Assembly (NCBI GenBank): GCA_964480365.1
Contig: CAYZPM010000010.1
Span: forward strand, 19,578-83,577
Direction of reading: 5' to 3'
Length of the DNA: 64,000 nt
Origin: CAIQPV01 sp964480365
GTDB taxonomy: Bacteria > Pseudomonadota > Gammaproteobacteria > Burkholderiales > Gallionellaceae
Shown here: one piece after another, positions 20,377 to 27,463 of the stretch
Position numbering within the stretch: the stretch's first letter is position 1
Layout: every line of letters begins with the position of its first letter
Translations under genes and position numbers: made by a program
The notes under the pieces: model-generated
What the model was told of the DNA's origin: nothing
Database searches by the model: none
What the model saw: the letters and a program-made list of their open reading frames with translations, nothing else

Positions 20377-20985
20377 ATGAAGAGAAGCAAAACCAGTAAA
20401 CAGTGGATGAGTGAGCATGTTAACGACCCTTATGTGCAGCGTGCGCAGAAGGACGGCTACCGTTCGCGTGCGGCCTATAAACTGTTGGAGATAGACGAAC
20501 GCGATCATTTGCTCAAGCCCGGCATGGTGGTGGTTGATCTGGGGGCGACGCCCGGCGGCTGGTCGCAGGTGGCCTCTGCCAAAGGCGCCAAGGTGATTGC
20601 GCTGGATCTGTTGCCGCTGCACCCGATACACGGCGTAGAGTTTATCCAGGGCGATTTCCGTGAGGATAGCGTGCTGGCGCAATTGGAGGAACGACTGGGC
20701 GGGAAGCGTATCGGGCTTGTAATTTCCGACATGGCGCCCAATATGAGTGGCATCGACAGTGCCGATCAGGCGCGCGCAATGCATTTGGCGGAACTGGCGC
20801 TGGATTTTTCTGTGCACCATTTGCAACCCGGCGGTGCATTTCTGGTCAAATTATTCCAAGGGGTTGGTTTTGAGGAATATATCAAGCTTGTGCGTAGCCA
20901 TTTTACCCGCGTGGTGACGCGCAAACCCAAGGCCTCGCGTGACCGCAGCAGTGAGCAGTACCTTTTAGGGATGGGAAAACTTTAG
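20377..20985 (+). CDS. rlmE: 23S rRNA (uridine-2'-O)-methyltransferase RlmE
   Basis: 202 residues. This is the heat-shock-associated FtsJ/RrmJ enzyme that methylates U2552 of 23S rRNA. The K-D-K-E catalytic set is present: YRSRAAYKLLEI (K), ISDMAPNMSGID (D), FLVKLFQG (K) and the final Glu in RSSEQYLLG. The SAM motif is VVDLGATPGGWSQVA. Its position just before ftsH is the conserved arrangement. A long repeat-containing gap (270 bases) separates it from ftsH here. Confidence 0.95.
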   Translation: MKRSKTSKQWMSEHVNDPYVQRAQKDGYRSRAAYKLLEIDERDHLLKPGMVVVDLGATPGGWSQVASAKGAKVIALDLLPLHPIHGVEFIQGDFREDSVLAQLEERLGGKRIGLVISDMAPNMSGIDSADQARAMHLAELALDFSVHHLQPGGAFLVKLFQGVGFEEYIKLVRSHFTRVVTRKPKASRDRSSEQYLLGMGKL

Positions 20986-21000
20986 GGTATTACTAAAAAT

Positions 21001-21210
21001 TCAAGTTGCTGATGGAACTACTAGCCATCTGACTAAGCTGCAAAAAACGCAGCAAGTCATTGGTTATAAGCCAGACAAGGCGCGAACAAAAAATTGCGCC
21101 GCAGCATATGGTTAATATGTAAGAAGTGATTTTTTGTGAGTAACACAGTATGGCGACGGAAATTGGATTTTTGGTGGTGCCCTTGAGTAATCAGGCAGGA
21201 AGTAGTCTAA
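21001..21210. repeat. Repeat element between rlmE and ftsH
   Basis: The first part (21022-21066) is a copy of the element at 12077-12146: GCCATCTGACTAAGCTGC, a short AAAAAAC loop, GCAGC, then AAGTCATTGGTTAT. Further segments (AAGGCGCGAACAAAAAATTG, ATATGGTTAATATGTAAG) look like the body of a longer mobile-type repeat, but only one copy of that body is in the window, so its length is a guess. Confidence 0.5.
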
Positions 21211-21255
21211 TACGGATTCATTTAGCGGTTTGGCACATGCCAGCAGGGAGTAATT

Positions 21256-23160
21256 TTGAACAACTTATTTAAGAGTATCGGTATTTGGCTGGTTGTAGCC
21301 TTGGTGCTGATGACCGTATTCAACCAGTTCAACACGCACCAGCCTTCGGGCGCACAGGCGCAGATGGACTATTCGCAGTTTTTGGATGAGGTCAGGCAAG
21401 GGCACGTCGCCAAGGTGACTATCGAAGGCCGCACACTGAAGGCTCTCACCAATGATGGTAAACACATTAGCAGCTATGCACCGCAGGATTTGTGGCTGGT
21501 GTCTGACCTGATCAAGAACGGCGTCAAGATTGAAGCCAAGCCAGAAGAAGAGCCATCAATGCTGATGAACATTCTGGTGTCGTGGTTCCCCATGCTTCTA
21601 TTGATCGGGGTGTGGGTTTTCTTCATGCGCCAGATGCAGGGCGGCGGCAAAGGCGGAGCATTTTCGTTCGGCAAATCGCGCGCGCGCATGCTGGATGAAA
21701 GCAAGGAACGTTATACGTTTGCCGATGTTGCGGGTTGTGATGAGGCCAAGGAAGAAGTTTCAGAACTGGTGGACTTCTTGCGCGAACCTACCAAGTTCCA
21801 GAATCTGGGCGGACGTATACCGCGCGGCGTACTGCTGGTGGGCAGTCCCGGTACCGGTAAAACCTTGCTGGCGAAAGCGATTGCCGGTGAGGCCAAGGTG
21901 CCGTTCTTCTCGATCTCCGGTTCCGACTTCGTGGAAATGTTTGTCGGCGTCGGCGCGGCTCGCGTGCGCGACATGTTCGAGCAGGCCAAGAAGCAGTCGC
22001 CATGTATCGTATTCATTGACGAAATTGATGCGGTCGGTCGTCAGCGCGGCGCAGGCATGGGCGGCGGCAACGACGAACGCGAACAAACGTTGAATGCCTT
22101 GCTGGTGGAAATGGATGGTTTCGAAGGCGCCAGCGGCGTGATCGTGATTGCCGCGACCAATCGTCCCGATGTGCTTGACCCCGCGCTGTTGCGTCCGGGG
22201 CGTTTCGATCGCCAAGTGGTGGTGCCGTTGCCGGACATCCGTGGTCGCGAACAAATCCTGATGGTGCATATGCGCAAGGTTCCGGTTGCCGCCGATGTGA
22301 AGGCCGATATCCTTGCACGCGGCACACCCGGCATGTCCGGTGCTGATCTGGCCAATCTGGTGAACGAGGCATCGCTGTTCGCCGCGCGGCGCAGCAAGCG
22401 TTTCGTCGAGATGGACGATTTCGAAGCGGCCAAGGACAAGATCATGATGGGTACGGAACGCCGTACCATGATTATGCCGGAAGAAGAACGCCGTAACACC
22501 GCGTATCACGAATCCGGTCACGCGGTCGTGGCCAAGCTGTTGCCCAAGACCGATCCCGTGCACAAGGTCACCATCATTCCGCGTGGACGCGCGCTGGGGC
22601 TGACCATGCAGTTGCCGAAGGAAGATCGCTACAGCATGGACAAGAACCGCATTCTGGACACGATAGCCGTGCTGTTCGGCGGACGTATCGCGGAAGAGAT
22701 TTTCATGCACCAGATGACTACCGGCGCTTCCAACGATTTTGAGCGTGCCACCGACATGGCGCGGCGCATGGTGACGCAATGGGGTATGTCTGAAGCCTTG
22801 GGAACCATGGTCTATGGGGAGAATGAAGGCGAAGTGTTCCTCGGACGCTCCGTGACCACGCACAAGAATGTTTCGGAATCGACCATGCAAAAGGTGGACG
22901 AGGAAATCCGCCGTATCATCGATCAGCAGTACGCCTTGGCGCGCAAGCTGATTGAAGAGAACAGCGACAAAATCGAGGCGATGGCGCACGCCCTGCTGGA
23001 ATGGGAAACGCTGGATGCCGATCAACTCGACGACATCATGGACGGCAAACCGCCCCGCGCGCCCAAGCCCACCCCACCAAGCCAGAGCGCCCAGCCGCCG
23101 CAGGACGCTCCTCCCCCCGCTCCTGCTGTTACCCCTACGCAACCTGCGCAGGGAACTTAA
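21256..23160 (+). CDS. ftsH: ATP-dependent zinc metalloprotease FtsH
   Basis: 634 residues. This membrane-anchored AAA protease degrades misfolded membrane proteins and regulators. Order: N-terminal membrane helix (IGIWLVVALVLMTVF), periplasmic domain, second helix (about 103-124), AAA module with Walker A GSPGTGKT (196-203) and Walker B IVFIDEID, the SRH region, and protease domain with the zinc motif HESGH (418-422). The C-terminus is Pro/Ala-rich. The start is TTG, with GGGAG six bases upstream; no ATG fits the conserved N-terminus. Confidence 0.97.
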   Translation: MNNLFKSIGIWLVVALVLMTVFNQFNTHQPSGAQAQMDYSQFLDEVRQGHVAKVTIEGRTLKALTNDGKHISSYAPQDLWLVSDLIKNGVKIEAKPEEEPSMLMNILVSWFPMLLLIGVWVFFMRQMQGGGKGGAFSFGKSRARMLDESKERYTFADVAGCDEAKEEVSELVDFLREPTKFQNLGGRIPRGVLLVGSPGTGKTLLAKAIAGEAKVPFFSISGSDFVEMFVGVGAARVRDMFEQAKKQSPCIVFIDEIDAVGRQRGAGMGGGNDEREQTLNALLVEMDGFEGASGVIVIAATNRPDVLDPALLRPGRFDRQVVVPLPDIRGREQILMVHMRKVPVAADVKADILARGTPGMSGADLANLVNEASLFAARRSKRFVEMDDFEAAKDKIMMGTERRTMIMPEEERRNTAYHESGHAVVAKLLPKTDPVHKVTIIPRGRALGLTMQLPKEDRYSMDKNRILDTIAVLFGGRIAEEIFMHQMTTGASNDFERATDMARRMVTQWGMSEALGTMVYGENEGEVFLGRSVTTHKNVSESTMQKVDEEIRRIIDQQYALARKLIEENSDKIEAMAHALLEWETLDADQLDDIMDGKPPRAPKPTPPSQSAQPPQDAPPPAPAVTPTQPAQGT

Positions 23161-23162
23161 TA

Positions 23163-23231
23163 CAGTTATTAGTCGTTAGTCGTTAGCAGCTAGTTGCTAA
23201 CGACTAGCTGCTAATGGCTAGCGACTGTTTC
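23163..23231. repeat. Hairpin repeat between ftsH and folP
   Basis: CAGTTATTAGTCGTTAGTCG opens the left arm and CTAACGACTAGCTGCTAATG lies in the right arm. Units of about 7 bases (TAGTCGT) are repeated within the arms. It begins three bases after the ftsH stop and runs up to the folP start. Confidence 0.75.
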
Positions 23232-24074
23232 ATGTTCCTCCACTGCGGTAAATTCCACTTCGACCTATCCCGCCCATTAGTCATGGGCATCGTCAACGTC
23301 ACGCCCGATTCATTCTCGGATGGCGGGCATCATTTTAGATGCGATGTTGCGCTGGCCCATGCCCACCAATTGATACAACAAGGCGCGGACATCCTCGACA
23401 TCGGTGGGGAATCCACGCGTCCAAGTGCCAAGCCGGTCAGTGTGCAGGAAGAGCTGGATCGCGTGATGCCGCTGATTGAAGGCTTGCGCGGCGCGCCCGT
23501 TCCTCTTTCCATTGATAGTTGCAAACCCGAAGTGATGAGCGCGGCGCTGGCGGCGGGGGCGAGCATGGTCAACGACATCAACGCGCTACAACAACCGGAA
23601 GCGTTGGCCGCCGTGGCCGCGAGCGACGCAGCAGTATGTTTGATGCACAAGCAGGGCAACCCGCAGACCATGCAAGAGCAGCCGCAGTATCAGGATGTGC
23701 TGGCGGAGGTGCTGCAATTTCTGCGTGTGCGCATCGCGGCTGTTGAGGCCGCAGGCATTGCGCGTGAGCGCATCGTGGTTGATCCGGGCTTTGGTTTCGG
23801 CAAAACGCTGGCGCATAATCTCGTCCTGTTGCGCGGCCTGGATGCGTTCAACGAACTGGGTGTGGCGGTGCTGGCAGGGCTATCGCGCAAATCCATGCTG
23901 GGGACGATAACCGGACAAGATGTAGATCATCGCGTACATGCCAGCGTGGCAGCGGCGTTGCTGGCGGTACAGCGCGGTGCGCAGATTGTGCGCGTGCATG
24001 ATGTGCGCGCGACGGTGGATGCATTGAAGGTTTGGCAGGCGGTGAATGTAGGCAATAATATTTGCCCCAGATGA
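23232..24074 (+). CDS. folP: Dihydropteroate synthase
   Basis: 280 residues. It condenses 4-aminobenzoate with dihydropterin pyrophosphate in folate synthesis. Both DHPS signatures are present: GIVNVTPDSFSDGG and DIGGESTRPSA; the pterin/pABA site residues appear in DPGFGFGKT and LSRKSMLG. The ATG at 23232 is chosen because the upstream ATG at 23214 is inside the hairpin repeat and adds six unrelated residues. No strong ribosome site is visible. glmM, its usual neighbour, lies 2 kb further on, behind an accessory insert. Confidence 0.95.
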   Translation: MFLHCGKFHFDLSRPLVMGIVNVTPDSFSDGGHHFRCDVALAHAHQLIQQGADILDIGGESTRPSAKPVSVQEELDRVMPLIEGLRGAPVPLSIDSCKPEVMSAALAAGASMVNDINALQQPEALAAVAASDAAVCLMHKQGNPQTMQEQPQYQDVLAEVLQFLRVRIAAVEAAGIARERIVVDPGFGFGKTLAHNLVLLRGLDAFNELGVAVLAGLSRKSMLGTITGQDVDHRVHASVAAALLAVQRGAQIVRVHDVRATVDALKVWQAVNVGNNICPR

Positions 24075-24114
24075 AGCCGATAAGCACGGATAATTGTGCA
24101 GGGGTAAGCGTGCA

Positions 24115-24143
24115 TTGATTGCTGCATCATTTGATGTTATGAA
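24115..24143 (+). promoter_or_regulatory. Possible promoter of the VapB gene
   Basis: TTGATT (24115-24120) and TATGAA (24138-24143) are 17 bases apart. Moderate match only. Confidence 0.35.
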
Positions 24144-24170
24144 TTGTGCATTCGTGACGGAGATAAGATT

Positions 24171-24368
24171 ATGCGTACTACGCTTGCACTTGATGATGAC
24201 TTGATAGAAAAAGCCCAGGCATTTATTGGCCCAATGGAGAAGACTGCCTTGGTTCGTGAAGCCCTTAATGCACTGATCCAGCGGGAGAGCGCTAAGCGAT
24301 TGGCATTGCTTGGCGGATCAGAACCTTTGCTTGATTATGTTCCACGACGGAAGACTAAATCTGCATGA
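24171..24368 (+). CDS. vapB: VapB-type ribbon-helix-helix antitoxin
   Basis: 65 residues. MRTTLALDDDLIEKAQAFIG followed by KTALVREALNALIQRESAKRL is the usual N-terminal DNA-binding RHH pattern of the VapB family that pairs with PIN toxins; the C-terminal GGSEPLLDYVPRRK region would bind the toxin. ATG at 24171 follows a GGAG-like GACGGAG sequence. Its stop overlaps the start of the following VapC fragment by four bases, the normal coupling for this pair. The cognate toxin is truncated, so the antitoxin is probably an orphan. Confidence 0.8.
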   Translation: MRTTLALDDDLIEKAQAFIGPMEKTALVREALNALIQRESAKRLALLGGSEPLLDYVPRRKTKSA

Positions 24369-24592
24369 TTCTCGTAGATACATCGGTCTGGATTGACCAT
24401 CTGCGGCAAGGTGATGCGGAGTTGACGAAACTTCTTAATGCAGGTCGAGTGCTGACTCACCGGTTTGTAATTGGCGAGCTGTCCTTGGGGAATTTACAGA
24501 ATCGCGATGTCGTTCTCAGTACCTTGCAAAACCTGTCGCAGGTCACCTTTGCCTCAGATGCGGAGGTGTTGAACTTTATTGGGTCAACATGA
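24365..24592 (+). pseudogene. vapC: VapC PIN-domain toxin, truncated
   Basis: 75 codons against a usual 125-135. The N-terminal half of a PIN domain is intact: MILVDTSVWIDHLRQGD with the first catalytic Asp, and FVIGELSLGNL with the conserved Glu. The sequence stops after ASDAEVLNFIGST, so the second half, with the later acidic residues of the active site, is missing. The break point is next to the promoter of an unrelated AbrB/PIN pair, which suggests deletion or insertion at that junction. The product should have no RNase activity. Confidence 0.8.
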
Positions 24593-24628
24593 CATCGTAA
24601 TTTATACCGTTGCGCGCCCAGATTGTTG

Positions 24629-24655
24629 GTATTACAATGCCGCATGTGGTAATAC
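24629..24655. promoter_or_regulatory. Inverted repeat, probable operator of the AbrB/PIN pair
   Basis: GTATTAC (24629-24635) and GTAATAC (24649-24655) are exact reverse complements with a 13-base spacer, 14 bases before the antitoxin ATG. Placement suits autorepression by the AbrB-like antitoxin. Confidence 0.6.
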
Positions 24656-24669
24656 AAAGGAGAGATATC

Positions 24670-24909
24670 ATGTCAACGACACTAACCAGCAAGGGGCAAG
24701 TCACTATACCAAAACAGATTCGTGATGCATTGAATCTGGCACCAGGGTGTGCTGTAGACTTCGCTGTCAATCCTAATGGTGATGTAGTCATACACAAGGT
24801 AGGGGCTCGGGCTAGTCGCAAGCCGGATCGTTTCGAAACGGCTCGCGGTAAAGCCGATATAAAGTGGCGGACTGACGATCTGATGGCTATGTTGCGCGGT
24901 GAGGGGTAA
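24670..24909 (+). CDS. AbrB/MazE-type antitoxin
   Basis: 79 residues. MSTTLTSKGQVTIPKQIRDA is the swapped-hairpin AbrB DNA-binding signature, continuing LNLAPGCAVDFAVNPNGDVVI. The C-terminal part (ASRKPDRFETARGKADIKW to the end) would neutralise the toxin. AAAGGAG precedes the chosen ATG. The stop overlaps the PIN gene start by one base (TAATG), so the two are translationally coupled. Confidence 0.88.
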   Translation: MSTTLTSKGQVTIPKQIRDALNLAPGCAVDFAVNPNGDVVIHKVGARASRKPDRFETARGKADIKWRTDDLMAMLRGEG

Positions 24910-25319
24910 TGCTGCTTGTTGACACCAACGTGCTGGTAGATGTTCTGGAAAATGATCAAAACTGGGCTGATTGGTCGATTAGCCAATTGCGTGCACAGTC
25001 AAAAATTCATCGGTTGGCTATCAATCCAATCATCTACTCCGAACTGTCGCTAACTTTTTCTACTGTGGAGGCTCTGAATCAGGCACTTGATGACCTAAAT
25101 CTAGCAATGCTCGAAATACCACGACCGGCATTATTTCTCGCCGGCAAGGCGTTTGTTCGTTACCGAAGGCAAGGTGGAACCAGGAGCAATGTTCTCGGAG
25201 ATTTCTTTATTGGCGCACATGCAGCGGTATCCCAATATCCAGTTCTTACCCGTGATACACGCCGCTATAGTTCATACTTCCCCGGTGTGGTTCTTATCGC
25301 ACCGGATGAGTCGGCGTAA
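24909..25319 (+). CDS. PIN-domain ribonuclease toxin (VapC-like), complete
   Basis: 136 residues. Complete PIN domain: MLLVDTNVLVDVLEND (first Asp), YSELSLTF (Glu), NVLGDFFIGAHAAV (third acidic position) and TRDTRRYSSYFPGV (C-terminal Asp and strand). PIN toxins are Mg-dependent RNases, often cutting tRNA or rRNA. It is paired with the AbrB-type antitoxin just upstream, and this combination is found in many chromosomal modules. Compared with the truncated VapC beside it, this one appears functional. Confidence 0.87.
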   Translation: MLLVDTNVLVDVLENDQNWADWSISQLRAQSKIHRLAINPIIYSELSLTFSTVEALNQALDDLNLAMLEIPRPALFLAGKAFVRYRRQGGTRSNVLGDFFIGAHAAVSQYPVLTRDTRRYSSYFPGVVLIAPDESA

Positions 25320-25546
25320 GTATCTCGGTTGATCTGCGGCTCCAGTAACTGCAAATGGGAGTATGAAAAATTAATTTGACCGCGAAGTTCGGACGGCAGC
25401 TTTGGAGAAGGATAATTCCAGAATCGACATGACGCAACGTGCCAATAGCTGTCGGTGGGAATGCACTCGGAAGCGAGTGATCTTGCTTCTATTGGCTTTG
25501 TAAGTTTTTATCAAGCCAACTCAATTTCGGCAAAGGATAATCACTA

Positions 25547-26038
25547 ATGGACAGTGAGAAGACTGACAGCAAGAAAGAAGCCATGAGGAAGAAAGCATTA
25601 GGTGAGTTGGGCGAGTTGGTCGCACTTAAAACTCTTGTCGATAATGGCTTTGAAAAAATTTCGCATCTTAACGATACAAAAAGAAGGAATTTTCCTTTTG
25701 CTGATCTTCTCGCAGAGAAGGATGGTAAAAAATATGCGATAAGCGTCAAAGCTAGGAATAAGTTTCAGAAGAACGGTACGCTAAATAATAGGTACAACCT
25801 GAAGCAAACGCATATTGCGGCGGTGGAAAAAGAATTGGTTGCCGAAGCCTACTGGATGGCGATTCCGTTCGATAAAAATTCATATTCAGTCCGATTCGGA
25901 TCTGTTATGGAACTCAAGGACGCAAAAGGAAAGCCGTTGAGCGGGATCCCGATGGGGGAAGATTGTGCGTATGGAGAAGAATGGGTAAAAGATAAGCCCC
26001 ACTACTTCGATTTCAGTTTCTTTACTAACCAAAATTAA
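25547..26038 (+). CDS. Small PD-(D/E)XK nuclease-like protein, function unknown
   Basis: 163 residues, Lys-rich and more A/T-rich than neighbouring housekeeping genes. The pattern GELGELVALKTLVDNGFE (helix with Glu), FPFADLLAEKDGKKYAISVK (D53, then S66-V67-K68) and a following helix matches the restriction-endonuclease-like fold seen in archaeal Holliday-junction-resolvase and Mrr-type families. The usual Glu/Gln before x-K is Ser here, so activity is uncertain. AAAGGA lies before the ATG. No partner methylase is next to it. It is probably acquired with the adjacent toxin-antitoxin genes. Confidence 0.55.
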   Translation: MDSEKTDSKKEAMRKKALGELGELVALKTLVDNGFEKISHLNDTKRRNFPFADLLAEKDGKKYAISVKARNKFQKNGTLNNRYNLKQTHIAAVEKELVAEAYWMAIPFDKNSYSVRFGSVMELKDAKGKPLSGIPMGEDCAYGEEWVKDKPHYFDFSFFTNQN

Positions 26039-26076
26039 GCAGCTAGTTCTTGTTTTAAGTTGAATGGAGTAACAGA

Positions 26077-27444
26077 GTGAGCAGAAAATATTTCGGTACG
26101 GACGGTGTGCGCGGCAAAGTAGGGGAGTATCCCATCACGCCGGAATTCGTGATGCATCTCGGCTATTCCGCCGGTAAGGTGCTGGCTTCCGCCGACTGGC
26201 ATTTGGCGCAGGGTGAGCGTCCGGGGGTGTTGATCGGCAAGGACACGCGCATCTCCGGCTATATGCTGGAATCGGCGTTGCAGGCCGGGCTGATTGCCGC
26301 CGGGGTGGATGTGTATCTGGCCGGGCCGGTGCCGACCCCGGCGGTGGCCTACCTCACCCGCGCGTTGCGTCTGCAGGCGGGCATCGTTATTTCCGCCTCG
26401 CACAATCCGTTCGAGGACAACGGCATCAAGTTTTTTTCCAGCAAGGGCAGCAAGTTGCCGGACGAAACCGAGCTCGCCATCGAAGCCGGGCTGGATCATC
26501 CCATCGTCACCATGCCCTCGGCCAGTCTGGGCAAGGCCAAGCGCATCGATGATGCGGCGGGGCGTTACATTGAATTCTGCAAGAGCAGCTTCCCTTACGA
26601 CCTCGATCTGCGCGGCTTGAAGCTGGTGGTGGATTGCGCGCACGGTGCGGCCTATCATATCGCGCGCCATGTGTTCCACGAACTCGGCGCCGACGTGGTC
26701 GCCATCGGCGTGAACCCGGACGGCAAGAACATCAACGACGGCTACGGCGCGACCGCCCCGGCCAATTTGCAGCAGGCGGTCAAAGATCATCATGCCGACC
26801 TCGGCATCGCGCTGGACGGCGACGGCGACCGGCTGGTGATGGTGGATGCGGACGGGATTTTGTACGACGGCGACCAGTTGATGTATGTCATCGCCAGGCA
26901 TCGCCATGCGCAAGGAATGCTCAAGGGCGGCGTCGTGGGTACGCTGATGACCAATCTCGCTTTCGAGCACGCCATACAGCGCCTCGGCGTGCCGTTCGCG
27001 CGCGCCAAGGTGGGCGACCGCTACGTGATGGAGTTGTTGCAGCAGAACGGCTGGCAACTGGGCGGGGAAAATTCCGGCCACATCATCTGTCTTGATCGAC
27101 ACACCACAGGCGACGGCATTATCTCCGCCCTGCAAGTGTTGCATGCGCTATGTGCGAACAAACAAACGCTGGCGCAAGCCGTGGACGGATTGATCATGTA
27201 TCCGCAGGTGCTGGTGAATGTGCGCGTGGCAAAAGGAATTAACTTCACCGCACATCCAGGCGTTCAAGCCGCCGTGACCGCCGCCGAAACGGCTCTTGAC
27301 GGCAAAGGCCGCGTGTTGCTGCGTCCTTCCGGCACTGAACCGTTATTGCGCGTGATGGTTGAAGGCGAAGACGGTGCTGCGGTGCGACATTGGGCGGAAG
27401 CCATTGCACACACGGTACGCGAGGCGGCGCAGATGGCCGTTTAA
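26077..27444 (+). CDS. glmM: Phosphoglucosamine mutase
   Basis: 455 residues. It converts glucosamine-6-phosphate to glucosamine-1-phosphate for UDP-GlcNAc and cell wall synthesis. The N-terminus SRKYFGTDGVRGKVGEYPIT, the phosphoserine loop ISASHNPFEDNGIKFF (S108), the metal loop DGDGDR (from D247) and the C-terminal phosphate site RPSGTEPLLRVMVEG are all present. The start is GTG at 26077 with GGAG seven bases upstream. In related genomes this gene directly follows folP; here about 2 kb of accessory genes intervene. Confidence 0.97.
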   Translation: MSRKYFGTDGVRGKVGEYPITPEFVMHLGYSAGKVLASADWHLAQGERPGVLIGKDTRISGYMLESALQAGLIAAGVDVYLAGPVPTPAVAYLTRALRLQAGIVISASHNPFEDNGIKFFSSKGSKLPDETELAIEAGLDHPIVTMPSASLGKAKRIDDAAGRYIEFCKSSFPYDLDLRGLKLVVDCAHGAAYHIARHVFHELGADVVAIGVNPDGKNINDGYGATAPANLQQAVKDHHADLGIALDGDGDRLVMVDADGILYDGDQLMYVIARHRHAQGMLKGGVVGTLMTNLAFEHAIQRLGVPFARAKVGDRYVMELLQQNGWQLGGENSGHIICLDRHTTGDGIISALQVLHALCANKQTLAQAVDGLIMYPQVLVNVRVAKGINFTAHPGVQAAVTAAETALDGKGRVLLRPSGTEPLLRVMVEGEDGAAVRHWAEAIAHTVREAAQMAV

Positions 27445-27463
27445 CGCGAAATTCACGCCAGCC

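Noticed and set aside
21760..23142. 460-codon minus-strand open frame opposite ftsH
   Set aside because: Antisense shadow of ftsH with the same His/Arg-rich composition.
24590..24600. Possible programmed frameshift restoring the truncated VapC
   Set aside because: No continuation of the PIN domain is found in any frame downstream; the next sequence is the promoter of a different module.
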